A DNA stretch of 64,000 bases from CAVPOO01 sp963707015 (GCA_963707015.1 CAVPOO010000007.1:434001-498000); one strand, 5' to 3'; counted from the first letter of the stretch, positions 55,229 through 64,000 are shown. Numbers and translations: made by a program. The notes: generated by a model from the letters alone, not told the origin.

Positions 55229-55274
55229 ATCTCGTACCTCCGCGTAACTGGAAACCAGCCCCAGCAGCTCCCTC

Positions 55275-55373
55275 GCGCCTGGCCAGTTCCTCCGCTGAAA
55301 CCACCCCAGCCAGATACTCCTGGACAATACGGCATTTGTATTCGAGTTCGTAATGGTGTCGTTGCTTCTTCAT
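55275..55373 (-). pseudogene. IS3-type OrfA N-terminal remnant
   Basis: From ATG 55373, with GAAGGAGAA upstream: KKQRHHYELEYKCRIVQEYL then AGVVSAEELARR, the helix-turn-helix start of an IS3-type transposase OrfA. Similarity ends there and the frame runs on into the DUF4403 upstream region. A single broken transposon end, and it may supply the promoter of the DUF4403 gene. Confidence 0.72.
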
Positions 55374-55427
55374 ACCGGCTTCTCCTTCTTAATGAATTAT
55401 AGAGAAAAACCGGTTCAGGCTCTCCAG

Positions 55428-55937
55428 TCAACCGCCCGCAGTCCAGTCTTCCCGGGGTCGTTCCAGGAGTACCCGGTAGGCCTCCATGCCGCGATTCAGG
55501 AAGGCATAGGCCGATCCCCAGAGATAGAGCCGGAAACGCCGGTACAGCGCCTCGCCCCAGCGGCGGATGATTTCATCCCGTGCGGCCTCCAGATTCTCGG
55601 CCCAGGCCTTGCACGTGAGGAAGTAACTGTGGCGATCGTTGTAGACCGCCAGCACGTCCAGCTGCGTTTTGGCCACTGCGCCAAGAAAATCGTGCAGGCA
55701 GAAGTAGGAATGGTCGCCCGGAAAAACATAGCGTGAGATGAGGGTGGGCTTCACATACTTTCCCCGGAAGGCGCTGGCGTCCAGATACACCCGCCCACCC
55801 GGTTTCAGGAAGCGCTGGATCCGCCGCAGTATATGGTCATAGATCTGTGCCGAGGCGGGTTCGGGGTAAAGACCCATCACCTGTACTCCCTCGTCAAACC
55901 GCGTATTCGAGCCTGAAATGCAACGCTCTGATAACAC
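55428..55937 (-). pseudogene. Cfa-like SAM methyltransferase, C-terminal remnant
   Basis: 169 codons: QIYDHILRRIQRFLKPGGRV, YLDASAFRGKYVKPTLISRY, VFPGDHSYFCLHDFL, then the C-terminal YLWGSAYAFLNRGMEAYRVLLE. This is the latter half of a cyclopropane synthase-like methyltransferase. The SAM-binding N-terminal half is absent, so it should be inactive unless the upstream frame supplies it; none was found. Confidence 0.72.
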
Positions 55938-56532
55938 GCGCTGCTATCCACCGTTGCGCATTGCCGCCCGAGCCATTACACATCTGACGCCTCCAAGTGA
56001 TATTTGGATGCTATAGCGAGTGCTCCTCAACGTCTGTGCGCCAACGAACGTAAGCGGCGGTCGCTTTCGCCGACGCCGAGTCGCGCAAGGACCGGCAGCG
56101 TTGCCTGGCGGACTGCGAGGAGAATTTACCTGATAGTTGCATAAGTTTCGGTCTGCAGACCGAATTTACCTTGTGAAACATAGAACGTACCAGCTATTGC
56201 TATAGGTTTGTGGAATTCACCAACAGTGAGGTCCTCGTTAACCTGTAGGAGCGCTGTCCGCTGGCGCGAATCGCGGTCAGAAGGCCGCTCCCACAGCGAG
56301 ATTTTTGCAATGATTCGGTTTACTCGTAACATAACCGTCCGAGAAATCCGGGTAAATTCCCGTACGTTAGCGAACACTCGGTCACGCCGGGTCGCGGCAA
56401 ACGACAAGTTCAGTCCGTATATTCGAACACTGGCGCTCCGCGGTGACCGCCCGACGCTATGCGCGACCCCAGCGACAGCGGTTCAAGCACACGAATCCGC
56501 ATGCAGCCGGTGCCGATCGGGACGGCTCCCTG
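55938..56532. other. 600-base region without a gene; contains a REP-like repeat
   Basis: No supported ORF. At 56245-56294 GTAGGAGCGCTGTCCGCTGG and GCCGCTCCCAC form a REP-type hairpin (GTAGGAGCG / CCGCTCC(CA)C family). GC drops towards the lower-GC ABC genes that follow. Confidence 0.5.
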
Positions 56533-57567
56533 TTACATCAGCCAGCGTTTTTTCATCAACCGATAGGACAAGAAAGAAGTCAAAAGTCCAACCCCGAAAA
56601 GAGCGAGCAACTGCAGAGGAAAATCGGAGAGACCGCCCCCCTCCAGAAGGATCGCTTTGATCGGTCGGTAAAATTGGAAAGAGGGGAGCAACGGCGCCAC
56701 GCTGTTCAATTTTTGCGAAAAATCGGCGAGCGCGGAAGGGAGAAGGTGCGGCAGATAAAAAAGCACTCCCAATGTTCTCGCACTTGCCTGGGTTCGGCAT
56801 AAAAAGCCGACGAAGATTCCGAACGAGCTGAAACAGAACCCACCCGCCAGCAGAAAGGCAACATAGCTCAAGCGGCTGCCGGGATCAAGATCAAACGCCA
56901 TCAGCAGATGCAGGAAGAGCGCCGCGACGGCTATCAAAATCATCCCCAAAGATACCTTGGCGAGCAACCACTCCACTTCACGAATCGGCGTTTGCAACAA
57001 CCCGAGGAGTAGCTTCTTTTCTTTTTCTTCGGCCACCTGCGTCGGCAGGACAATGAAACCGACCAGCAGAACCAGCATTAAAATCCAGGTCGGCAGCATC
57101 TGTCTTTGTATCACGCTCTCCTGAAGGAAGCGGATTTCCGCGACCCAGTTTTTGCTCTTCCCTTCTAGCGCCCGCTGCAGCCCGGAAACGCTTTCGACGA
57201 TAGCCAGGCTTTGCAACGAGGTTCTGTCTAAAACGATCAGGGCGCACCCTTGTGTTGCTTTCCCAAGCGGGACCAGAATTCCGTCGCCGTTCTTATCTTT
57301 CAACCACTGCTTCCCTGCTTCTTCGTTCGGAAGCCAGGAAACCGCAAACACCCTGTCGGCCGATTGCAGGGTTTGAACCATCCCGGTCGGATAGCTCCCC
57401 TTTTCAAGCAACCCGATCTTGATCTTTTGAATATCAGTTTCGTTCCCGTCTACCAGCTCCAACGACACAAAAACGAAAATGGGGATAAACAGAATCAGGT
57501 AGAGAGTCTTGTTTTTAAATGCAATCGCCAGATCATTGAAGGTCAGGATCACGACGTTTCTGATCAT
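56533..57567 (-). CDS. ABC-2 type transporter permease
   Basis: 344 residues. One N-terminal helix (TLYLILFIPIFVFVSLELVD), an extracytoplasmic domain, then five to six helices (MLPTWILMLVLLVGFIVLPT onward), the ABC2-type export permease pattern. Codon use is clearly AT-richer than the flanks (many AAA, TTT, ATT). Starts 4 bp inside the ATPase gene. A NatAB-like or antibiotic/lipid exporter; substrate unknown. Probably transferred from a lower-GC donor. Confidence 0.85.
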   Translation of the reverse strand: MIRNVVILTFNDLAIAFKNKTLYLILFIPIFVFVSLELVDGNETDIQKIKIGLLEKGSYPTGMVQTLQSADRVFAVSWLPNEEAGKQWLKDKNGDGILVPLGKATQGCALIVLDRTSLQSLAIVESVSGLQRALEGKSKNWVAEIRFLQESVIQRQMLPTWILMLVLLVGFIVLPTQVAEEKEKKLLLGLLQTPIREVEWLLAKVSLGMILIAVAALFLHLLMAFDLDPGSRLSYVAFLLAGGFCFSSFGIFVGFLCRTQASARTLGVLFYLPHLLPSALADFSQKLNSVAPLLPSFQFYRPIKAILLEGGGLSDFPLQLLALFGVGLLTSFLSYRLMKKRWLM

Positions 57568-58244
57568 GCGTAGAGATTCTGATGAATGTGCGACTCAAAA
57601 TATTCCGCGGGCGGGCCGTCGAAGACCAGGATTCCTTGATGGAGGACCATGATGCGTGTGGCGAGGGTTCTTATTTCTTCGGGCCGATGCGAGGTGAACA
57701 GTATCGTCTTTCCCAACGCATGAATTCTTTTCAGCAGAAGGTGAATCTCCTTGGTCATGTCGAAATCGAGCCCGGAAGTCGGCTCATCAAAGAGAAGCAG
57801 CGGTGGATCGGCAAGCAGCGAGCGTCCGATGCTGACCCGCTGCTTCAACCCTTTCGACAACACTTCAACTTTATTATGCCGAAACGGGAGAAGGTTAAAT
57901 TCCTTCAACGTCTCTTCGATGCGCGAGAAGGGAATTTTAAAAAGGCGGGCAAAAAGGCTGAGGTTGTATTCGACGGAAAACAAATCGAAGAGATTTGGCG
58001 TTTCGGGAACGAAGCCGATTTGCCTGACGAGGGCGCGTCTGTTTTTGAGATCGATCCCATCGACCCGGACCTCACCACAGTCGGGGACCAGCCAGCCGCC
58101 CAGCACCTTTAACAGGGTGGACTTCCCGGCGCCATTATGCCCCACCACCGCGATCAGCTCACCTTTTTCGACGTTAAAGCCGGTGTCAAGGAGCCCTCTA
58201 TTTTCTTTATAGACTTTGGAAAGATGATGAACCTCGAGCTGCAT
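57564..58244 (-). CDS. ABC transporter ATPase
   Basis: 226 residues. GHNGAGKSTLLKVLGG (Walker A), VEVLSKGLKQRVSIGRSLL (signature reads LSKGLKQR), LLLFDEPTSGLDFD (Walker B) and FTSHRPEEI. Partner of the overlapping permease. ATG at 58244; the longer frame is spurious. Confidence 0.9.
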   Translation of the reverse strand: MQLEVHHLSKVYKENRGLLDTGFNVEKGELIAVVGHNGAGKSTLLKVLGGWLVPDCGEVRVDGIDLKNRRALVRQIGFVPETPNLFDLFSVEYNLSLFARLFKIPFSRIEETLKEFNLLPFRHNKVEVLSKGLKQRVSIGRSLLADPPLLLFDEPTSGLDFDMTKEIHLLLKRIHALGKTILFTSHRPEEIRTLATRIMVLHQGILVFDGPPAEYFESHIHQNLYA

Positions 58245-58334
58245 GGAAGATTCGAGTTTATGATGAAACGTGTCGCGCCGGATTCTCCGGCCAGTCCCGT
58301 CACCCAATGACCTCAGGGACGGGATCCAGCACGT

Positions 58335-58400
58335 CTAGACGCGCTTTGCCAGAAAAACAATCAGAAGGACTAAAACAACTACCACTAAAACACCGACCAT
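58335..58400 (-). CDS. Very small hydrophobic membrane peptide
   Basis: 21 codons from ATG 58400 with AAGGGAGA 6 bases upstream: VGVLVVVVLVLLIVFLAKR. A single membrane helix with a basic tail. Resembles a truncated DUF3309-like small protein; real expression unknown. Confidence 0.5.
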   Translation of the reverse strand: MVGVLVVVVLVLLIVFLAKRV

Positions 58401-58643
58401 GACGCTCTCCCTTATTATTTGAGACTTCTTAATCAGTGTAGAGCAACTGTCGCCCGATTCATAGAAGACGGCTGCCTTGCCCATGCAGCGCGTTTTTCGC
58501 CCGGGCGGCAACGTCGCTGTTCGCGTGGCGCAGCAACCACCGGCGAACAGTTCGATTGCCGGCCATGTACGCCAACAGACGGACGGCGAGGGGCGGTATT
58601 TATAAGCTCTAACTTCTGTTTCATTCAACCGGCTTTGAACGCG

Positions 58644-58802
58644 CTATAACCTGCCGAGCAGCACCAGAACGAGCACGATTACCAACACCAGCCCAAGAAC
58701 ACCGCTGGGGGCATAACCCCATCCTCGGCTGTGGGGCCAGGTCGGAATCACGCCGACCAGCATTAGAATCAGAACGATCAGCAGAATTGTTCCCAATGTC
58801 AT
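58644..58802 (-). CDS. DUF3309 family small membrane protein
   Basis: 52 residues: MTLGTILLIVLILMLVGVIP, TWPHSRGWGYAPSG, then LGLVLVIVLVLVLLGRL. The TWPHSRxWGYxPSG loop between two helices is the family signature. General-stress-type small membrane protein of unknown function. Confidence 0.93.
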   Translation of the reverse strand: MTLGTILLIVLILMLVGVIPTWPHSRGWGYAPSGVLGLVLVIVLVLVLLGRL

Positions 58803-59011
58803 TTCATGCTCCCTTTCAGTGAGTTGTAGCGGCGCAGCGTCCGGAAAGACTCTCGCAGCGGACCGATGCCGCTTCCCTCGGCGCACCGGCACCCGTCTTG
58901 CGATTGTTGTACCAGTTGCTTTCGAGGTGGCGGCGCTTGTTCAGACGACACGGCGACCAGCGTTGTTCTCGGAAGTCATCGCCGTCTCCTTATTAAAATA
59001 TTATTCGAACG

Positions 59012-59193
59012 AGGGCCATCGTCTGTACGCTGTCGCACACACAGCCCGGTTATTCTTGCCGTAGACGAGGGCGCTCCCCAGCTCACAATAACCGCAGCGG
59101 CGGTGCGCGCTTGCCGCTACTCGGCGCCGGGACCCATTGCCGACCTGTTTGGCCGTGGGCCAGTGTAGTGCTATGTACGCCATCGTACAGACT
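59012..59193. repeat. 184-bp dispersed repeat, copy 2 (inverse of 48317-48500)
   Basis: Reverse complement of the 48.3 kb repeat, with shared blocks CCATCGTCTGTA, AGGGCGCTCCCCAGCTCACA, CCCATTGCCGACC, CCGTGGGCCAGTG and GTGCTATGT. Ends at the upstream region of the SYLF gene. Non-coding. Confidence 0.75.
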
Positions 59194-59268
59194 GCGCTTG
59201 GCCGTACGACTAGCATTTTTTTCAGATCGGGTTCCGAACAATACCCCCAACCAGAAAGGACCATCAAT

Positions 59269-59829
59269 ATGAATAGCATACGAGGTAATCTCCTCCCACT
59301 CATGCTCGCGGCGGCCGCTATCGTCTCGCTGAGCGTAATGAATCAGGCCAGCGCGGCAACCGCTGAGGATCTGGACAAGGATTCCCGGCAGGCCTTGCAG
59401 ACGCTTTACCAAACCGAACCTGTTGCCGAGACCCTGTCGCACACCGCCAAGGCAGTGCTCGTATTTCCGAATATCGTCAAGGCCGGCCTGGTGTTCGGCG
59501 GCAGCTATGGCGAAGGCGAGTTGCTCGAGGGCTCGAAAGTTGTTGATTATTACAACACTGTGACCGGATCCTGGGGTCTGCAGGCAGGCGCCCAATCGTA
59601 TGGATACGCCGTCTTTCTGATGACCGACAATGCCGTTAAATATCTCAAGGAATCGAAGGGTTGGGAAATTGGCGTGGGTCCAACCGTTGTTGTGGTTGAC
59701 CAAGGGGTCGCAAAGAATCTGTCGACATCCTCGCTGAAGGATGACGCCTATGCATTTATTTTCAGCCAGCAAGGATTGATGGTAGGGGTCAGCATTGAGG
59801 GAACAAAAATCTCCCGTATCAACCGCTAA
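59269..59829 (+). CDS. Lipid-binding SYLF domain protein
   Basis: 186 residues. Signal peptide (LMLAAAAIVSLSVMNQASA) and SYLF domain: LSHTAKAVLVFPNIVKAGLV, FGGSYGEGEL, YNTVTGSWGLQAGAQSYGYA, SSLKDDAYAFIFSQQGLMVG. AAAGGA precedes the ATG. Periplasmic or membrane-associated lipid-binding protein, common next to small stress proteins. Confidence 0.93.
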   Translation: MNSIRGNLLPLMLAAAAIVSLSVMNQASAATAEDLDKDSRQALQTLYQTEPVAETLSHTAKAVLVFPNIVKAGLVFGGSYGEGELLEGSKVVDYYNTVTGSWGLQAGAQSYGYAVFLMTDNAVKYLKESKGWEIGVGPTVVVVDQGVAKNLSTSSLKDDAYAFIFSQQGLMVGVSIEGTKISRINR

Positions 59830-59987
59830 CCCAGCAAGGGACGGACGCGATTTACGTCCGTCCTGATTTGTCTGTTGCCCTCGAGCACAGAGGGCCTGAT
59901 AACGGCAGCAATGGTGTAGAATCAAGCCGCAGCTAAACTATTCGTTCGCTGCCCGTATAAACCTAATAACCTGGAAGGAGAATCCGC

Positions 59988-60179
59988 GTGCCTCTGATTA
60001 ACTTGGTCATCATCTTGATCGTGGTCGGCGTGCTGCTTTGGCTCGTCAATGCCTACATACCCATGGACCGAAAGATCAAAAACATCCTGAATATCGTCGT
60101 CGTCATTATCGTCGTGCTATGGTTACTGCAGGTTTTCGGCGTGCTGGGATCGCTGGACAGCATACGTATAGGCCGCTGA
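59988..60179 (+). CDS. Thivi_2564 family membrane protein
   Basis: 63 residues, GTG start with AAGGAG 8 bases upstream. Two helices: INLVIILIVVGVLLWLVNAY, IPMDRKIKNILN, then VVVIIVVLWLLQVFGV. The first loop YIPMD and the length fit the Thivi_2564 family, named from Thiocystis violascens. Confidence 0.88.
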   Translation: MPLINLVIILIVVGVLLWLVNAYIPMDRKIKNILNIVVVIIVVLWLLQVFGVLGSLDSIRIGR

Positions 60180-60480
60180 CCAATGTCAGAGGTGGTTAGC
60201 GTAGCGATAACCGTAAGTGCGATGACGGTTTGACGCCGCTGATGGCCGGTAATAGCCATAAGATTATTTTATTGTCAGATATAGCCGACCGATGGAACGG
60301 AGGCTAGCCTCAAAGCATATCAGGGAATACCCATCAACCATCCCAACCTGCGTCTTCCGTGCCCGGCTGAGCGTAACGCTACAGCCGTGGCCGCCAGGGC
60401 AGTCACATCGCAATCTTTTTTGTTCGCTACCGCACATAGTCCGGATAATTGTCTATCTTTAAGTATGGAAGCGATTCTTC

Positions 60481-61266
60481 TGAATCTTCAGGGGAGTTGC
60501 CTGATTCACTCACATTCATGCTGTTGATAACCAATGTGCTTGTGGGATTGTTCATGTGGATCGCGTTCCACTGATCGGCCTGGAAAATGCGGGCGCGTGG
60601 GCGGTTACGGCGGGCTTGTTACATGTTATCCCTTACCTCGGCCCGCTAGCCCGGATTTATCACAGTGCGGCGTGGGAAGATCGTATTCTCTTGCGTCCAT
60701 TGGAATTGTGTTGAACATGCAAAAGACAACATGTTTTTTTGGGATGCCTATCCCGGCCTGGCTGGTCCTCGCGCGCCTGCACTTGCTCTTCACTCAAGTG
60801 GTAGCTACGGCCACCACTTTATCCCGCCCAGGGCTCGGCTGTGCCAAGCCCGCTCCGCAGGCGAAAGGTCCACTGGACCTTTTCGCTTTCCTGGCTCCGC
60901 CCAGAGCGGCGTCCAGACACGCGATGCCTGCGCCAGCATCCGGGATCCCTGTGAGAAATCCGGGCTAGCCGTCGCAGCAGCGACCGGGATGGCGGCTTAC
61001 ATGCAATTCGACTCGTTTATGATGGCGTTGCTGGTCTCCGGGGTATCCTTGGCAATCGCCACGCTAATCGGCACCTTTGTGACTACCTGGATGACGGGAA
61101 GATCGCCAGAATGACTGCAGCGGCAGTGTTTATCTCGCTGCTGTTCTGGGCCTGGCTGTGGGGCGTTTGGGGCATGCTGCTCGGGATTCCGATCATCGTC
61201 ATCCTCAAAGTCGTGTCCCAGCAGGTGGAACAATTGCAACCCGTGGCGGAGTTGCTGGGAGAGTAG
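60481..61266 (+). pseudogene. AI-2E family permease pseudogene interrupted by a MITE
   Basis: 5' piece (60481-60649): LTFMLLITNVLVGLFMWIAF, a 1-base frameshift near 60565, then LIGLENAGAWAVTAGLLHVI and PYLGP. The MITE at 60646-60968 follows. 3' piece: AVAAATGMAAYMQFDSFMMA, LLVSGVSLAIATLIG, FVTTWMTGRS, a second frameshift near 61106, then LLFWAWLWGVWGMLLGIPII and the end VAELLGE. Deleting the MITE with one CTAG joins HVIPYLGPLAVAAATG in frame, exactly as in AI-2E permeases. The N-terminal half of the gene is missing. Confidence 0.88.
60646..60968. mobile_element. MITE copy B with CTAG target duplication
   Basis: 323 bases including both CTAG copies. Ends GCTAGCCCGGATTTATCAC and GTGAGAAATCCGGGCTAGC are inverted repeats with one mismatch. 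The same internal stem as copy A is present (AAGTGGTAGC-TACG-GCCACCACTT) with one change that would be a G-U pair in one RNA strand. It carries about 75 bases not present in copy A (GCGAAAGGTCCACTGGACCT region). No ORF. Confidence 0.88.
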
Positions 61267-61633
61267 ACGAGACTGTGGGATATGACTTTGGCGTGCGACA
61301 GCCGTCTGGCTGCGTTTCCGGGCATTCCAAGATCCTGCTCTACCTGCCGCGCAGTTTGTGCATCACCTGCCATGCCACCCAGCCGCGTTCCTGCCATTTT
61401 CCGACTCGGCCAGGCCTCAGCCCCGCAATCAAGACGACAACACCGGCTATTGTACTTTTATCCGTTACTGGCCCTTCTGTGATGTGTTGTCGCGGTACGA
61501 CAGAACCGGGACAAAGCCTTTCTGCTCCCAAGTGAAACATCTAACCCGGGTTGCGCCCATTGGGCGAACGCCTTTTCCGTGACGAGCGAGTCGCATTCAG
61601 ATCCGGTCGTTGCGATGGCGTTCGTTGCAACAA
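61267..61633. other. Intergenic stretch without a recognised gene
   Basis: A minus-strand frame (61340-61540) contains TDKSTIAGVVVLIAGL and ends WQVMHKLRGR. It looks protein-like but lacks a clear ribosome binding site, so I leave it uncalled. Confidence 0.35.
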
Positions 61634-61825
61634 TTACTTATTGTCGCCCTTTGCCGTATCCTTGATGGCATCACCGGCTTTTTCGATCTGATCTCCAGTC
61701 TTCTCTACCGCACTGTCGATACTCTCGCCGGCTCGCTCCGCCGGGCCCTCTTTCTCGCAACCGGGGAGTGCTACAAGCAACGCACTCACGACCATGGCTG
61801 CACTGACGATCTGGACTAGTTTCAT
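61634..61825 (-). CDS. Small lipoprotein of unknown function
   Basis: 63 residues. Signal peptide with lipobox VALPGC (Cys 23), then a charged amphipathic helix with repeats (SAVEKTGDQIEKAGDAIKDT). Type common near OsmB-like genes in stress regions. AGAGGT precedes the ATG. Confidence 0.85.
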   Translation of the reverse strand: MKLVQIVSAAMVVSALLVALPGCEKEGPAERAGESIDSAVEKTGDQIEKAGDAIKDTAKGDNK

Positions 61826-61958
61826 GATTCATACCTCTTGTTGAACAATTGACATGGAATTGAGAGCAACCGTGCCGGTCATTCTCGTTACGGGATCAGG
61901 ACGCCGAGCGACTGCGACACGCCGGACAGTGCAGACCAGGCGCAGCGCAGATCCAGCC

Positions 61959-62180
61959 TTATTCGTCCGCCTCGACCTCGTGGCCGATGATGCCGCCAAC
62001 GGCGGCGCCGCCGACGATGCCGGTGGTACTGCCGCCGGTAAGAACGGCCCCGCCGACGGCACCGACACCGGCGCCTATGGCGGTATTCTTATCCTGCGTC
62101 GACATTCCGGCACAACCACCCAGGCTGAGCAACATGACTGCTGCAACCACGCGGGGCGTGCATTTCTGTATTTTTTTCAT
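61959..62180 (-). CDS. Glycine-zipper lipoprotein (OsmB-like)
   Basis: 73 residues. Lipobox SLGGC (Cys 23), then a glycine zipper (GAGVGAVGGAVLTGGSTTG and IVGGAAVGGIIGHEVE). AAAGGTAAAG precedes the ATG. Outer-membrane lipoprotein of the osmotic-stress type. Confidence 0.9.
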   Translation of the reverse strand: MKKIQKCTPRVVAAVMLLSLGGCAGMSTQDKNTAIGAGVGAVGGAVLTGGSTTGIVGGAAVGGIIGHEVEADE

Positions 62181-62622
62181 GGCTTTACCTTTTATTCAAC
62201 AGTGTGTTTGCGGCGCTTCAAAGTGGTCCGCGTGCGGCTTTCTACTTGCCAATAACGCGTTGCCTTAATCCACGCAGCGATTCCTGGCTTCGGCCATGTC
62301 GGCACTCGCGGTCCCCGCTGCCTTCATCTAAATACCCTTGCAGGTATTTTTGTTTGGTTCCGATGACTGAAGCGTACGCATAACCGCCTGCGCCGTCCGT
62401 CTGCTAGCGTACATTAGCGGCAATCGGCAGGTGTGCCGACCGGTGATCCGCCTTACGGACTGAGCGCGTGCTGCCCCGCCGAAACCCTGCGCCGACCTTC
62501 CTGCCGGGCCTGTGCGCTGTCGCACACACGCAAGCTAGGTGGTATATTGGGGAGACCTCAAACATCGGTTTCCGCTAAGCCGGTCAGGCGATCTAATTGT
62601 ATGTATGGTCTGGAATTCATGC
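62181..62622. other. Intergenic region upstream of two Crp/Fnr genes
   Basis: About 440 bases without a supported gene. TGCGCTGTCGCACACACGCA near 62513 resembles one end of the 184-bp repeat (ACGCTGTCGCACACACAG). Promoter region of the regulator. Confidence 0.4.
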
Positions 62623-63342
62623 ATGCACGACCCACACGCCCTCAGCCAGAACCACCTGCTCGCCGCCCTGCCGGCGGAAGAACGCGGGCGCCTGATCCCC
62701 CATCTTGAACTGGTCCCGATGCCGCTCGGCGCTGTGCTTTACGAGTCCGGCAGCGAGTTGCGTCATGTCTATTTTCCCACCACGTCCATCGTATCCCTGC
62801 TCTACGTCATGCTCGACGGTGCATCGGCGGAAATCGCCGTGGTTGGCAACGAGGGCATCATTGGTGTGGCCCTGTTCATGGGCGGCGAGACCATGCCCAA
62901 TCGGGCCGTCGTACAGAGTGCCGGCCACGCCTACCGGTTGAAGGGGCAACTGCTGAAGCAGGAATTCAGCCGCTCCGGTGAGCTGCAGCATCTGTTACTA
63001 CGCTACACCCAGGCCCTACTGACACAGATGGCACAGACCGCGGTGTGCAACCGGCATCATTCGCTCGACCAGCAGCTGTGCCGCTGGCTGCTGCTGAGCC
63101 TGGACCGCTTGCCCTCTAACGACCTGGTCATGACCCAGGAGTTGATCGCCAATATGCTCGGCGTACGCCGCGAGGGCGTCACAGAGGCGGCCGGCAACCT
63201 GCAGAAGGCCGGCCTGATCACGTATCGCCGTGGCCACATCACGGTGCTCGACCGCGCGAGGCTGGAGGCGCGGGCCTGCGAGTGCTATGCAGTGGTCAAG
63301 AAGGAGTTCGATCGTCTGCTGCCGGAGGTGATCTTTCCGTAA
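62623..63342 (+). CDS. Crp/Fnr family transcriptional regulator
   Basis: 239 residues from ATG 62623 (the second of two ATGs). N-terminal sensor barrel (LRHVYFPTTSIVSLLYVMLD, ASAEIAVVGNEGIIGVALFM) and C-terminal helix-turn-helix (MTQELIANMLGVRREGVTEA). The VGNEGxxG motif and the HHSLDQQLCRWLLLSLDRL linker mark the cNMP-independent subgroup common in photosynthetic and environmental proteobacteria. No cluster-type cysteines. Confidence 0.9.
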   Translation: MHDPHALSQNHLLAALPAEERGRLIPHLELVPMPLGAVLYESGSELRHVYFPTTSIVSLLYVMLDGASAEIAVVGNEGIIGVALFMGGETMPNRAVVQSAGHAYRLKGQLLKQEFSRSGELQHLLLRYTQALLTQMAQTAVCNRHHSLDQQLCRWLLLSLDRLPSNDLVMTQELIANMLGVRREGVTEAAGNLQKAGLITYRRGHITVLDRARLEARACECYAVVKKEFDRLLPEVIFP

Positions 63343-63565
63343 TCCGGGCTGATCGAGTCCGGTGTCGCTCGATCCCGCGGCGCATACCACACTGTCCGGC
63401 AGGCGTCTTATGTGCGCTAGCGTCCAGACGTTCGCCAGGTTTCAGTCCATAGTACGGAGCATCCATCCTCGGGCAGCCAATCGCCCCTGGTCCGCATCCA
63501 ACATCGGGATTGCCAGTGTTCCACGTGTGGTTTCCCGGGTTTTACTGACAACAGGACAGTCCGCA

Positions 63566-64000
63566 TGCCACTCACCAAGCCCGCCCCTGCTGCCAATCGT
63601 CTGCTTGCGGCCCTGCCGCGCAAACACCGTCAGCGTTTACTGGCAGGCTGCGAACCGGTCCAGCTGGCGTTTACCCAGATTCTGGCCGAACCCGGCGAGC
63701 GCATTCGCCACGTTTACTTCCCCACGGAAAGCTTCATATCCCTGGTAACGCCGATCGATAGCCGCGCCAGCCTGGAGGTAGGCCTGGTCGGCAACGAGGG
63801 CATGCTCGGGATCTCCCTCATACTCGGGGTGGATGTGTCGCCGCTACGCGCTGTGGTGCAGGGAGCAGGCGCTGCGCTGCGCATGAAGGCTGCGCCGTTT
63901 CGGCGCGAACTCGACCAGAGTCTCGCGCTGCAACGGGAGCTGAAGCGCTACCTCTTTGCGGTGATGCGCCAAATCGCGCAAACCGCTGCCTGCACCCGCT
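63566..64000 (+). CDS. Second Crp/Fnr family regulator, cut by window end
   Basis: From ATG 63566 the frame is open to the end of the window (145 codons). NRLLAALPRKHRQRLLAG, RHVYFPTESFISLVTPID, LEVGLVGNEGMLGISLILGV and QIAQTAACTR align closely with the preceding regulator. A tandem duplication; its DNA-binding domain lies outside the window. Confidence 0.88.

Noticed and set aside
61340..61540. 66-codon minus-strand ORF with one hydrophobic segment
   Set aside because: No ribosome binding site and no recognisable family; left as intergenic.
1..64000. tRNA genes, rRNA genes, CRISPR arrays, replication origin
   Set aside because: No clover-leaf arms with CCA-type ends, no rRNA-conserved blocks, no regularly spaced direct repeats and no DnaA-box cluster seen by eye.

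Overview
The window looks like a high-GC gammaproteobacterial chromosome, probably of the Chromatiales / sulfur-oxidiser type. The basis is Gram-negative export and lipoprotein genes, a Thivi_2564-family membrane protein, CbpA/CbpM, and mostly GC-rich codon use. No rRNA, tRNA, phage structural gene or CRISPR array was seen. The content is accessory: stress tolerance, ion transport, small membrane proteins, and an unusually large number of gene remnants (secA-like, dinB, ppsA-like, ABC exporter, corA, ackA copy, kup, AI-2E permease, methyltransferase, three transposases).

Layout. 0-5 kb (minus): a compact export locus made of a GAF-HlyD adaptor, a PqqD-M50-HlyD membrane protein and a frameshifted SecA paralogue, followed by an HDOD protein. 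6-9 kb (minus): a proteostasis operon hsp20 / cbpA / cbpM / HtpX-type protease. 9-13.6 kb (plus): DUF72 with a truncated dinB, then a large secreted LamG / beta-lactamase-like / dockerin-like protein. 13.7-20.6 kb: SDR-DUF2867, cyclopropane fatty acid synthase, PNPOx and ppsA remnants, mobile element debris, a DUF6279 lipoprotein and DUF4149. 20.8-31.6 kb: MscS and CorC membrane proteins, a DASS transporter, a CmpX-like / MgtE-half / MgtE / MarC operon and a tandem universal stress protein. 31.6-35.6 kb: an ackA fragment, a P-type ATPase and a secreted protein.

36-41 kb holds the most interesting locus. A 43-residue RS/RK-repeat peptide with a strong ribosome binding site is followed by a perfect 11-bp hairpin, an ABC exporter, an overlapping Ser/Thr kinase and an outer-membrane-type protein. 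A Crp/Fnr regulator faces the end of this run. It resembles a modified-peptide (RiPP-like) operon with a free-standing kinase. 41-45 kb: phosphoketolase plus acetate kinase. 45-48 kb: a receiver-PAS-GGDEF-EAL protein and CsbD. 49-56 kb: a small secreted peptide, integrase and kup pseudogenes, two transglutaminases, DUF4403 and remnants. 56-58 kb: a lower-GC ABC transporter pair. 58-62 kb: small stress-type membrane proteins and lipoproteins. 62.6-64 kb: two tandem Crp/Fnr regulators, the second cut by the window end.

Two dispersed non-coding repeat families are visible. One is a MITE with about 19-bp terminal inverted repeats and a CTAG target duplication. Removing it in silico restores the reading frame of the host gene at both sites (a PNPOx gene at 18 kb, an AI-2E permease at 60.6 kb), so it has moved. 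The other is a 184-bp sequence present in inverse orientation near csbD and near the SYLF gene.
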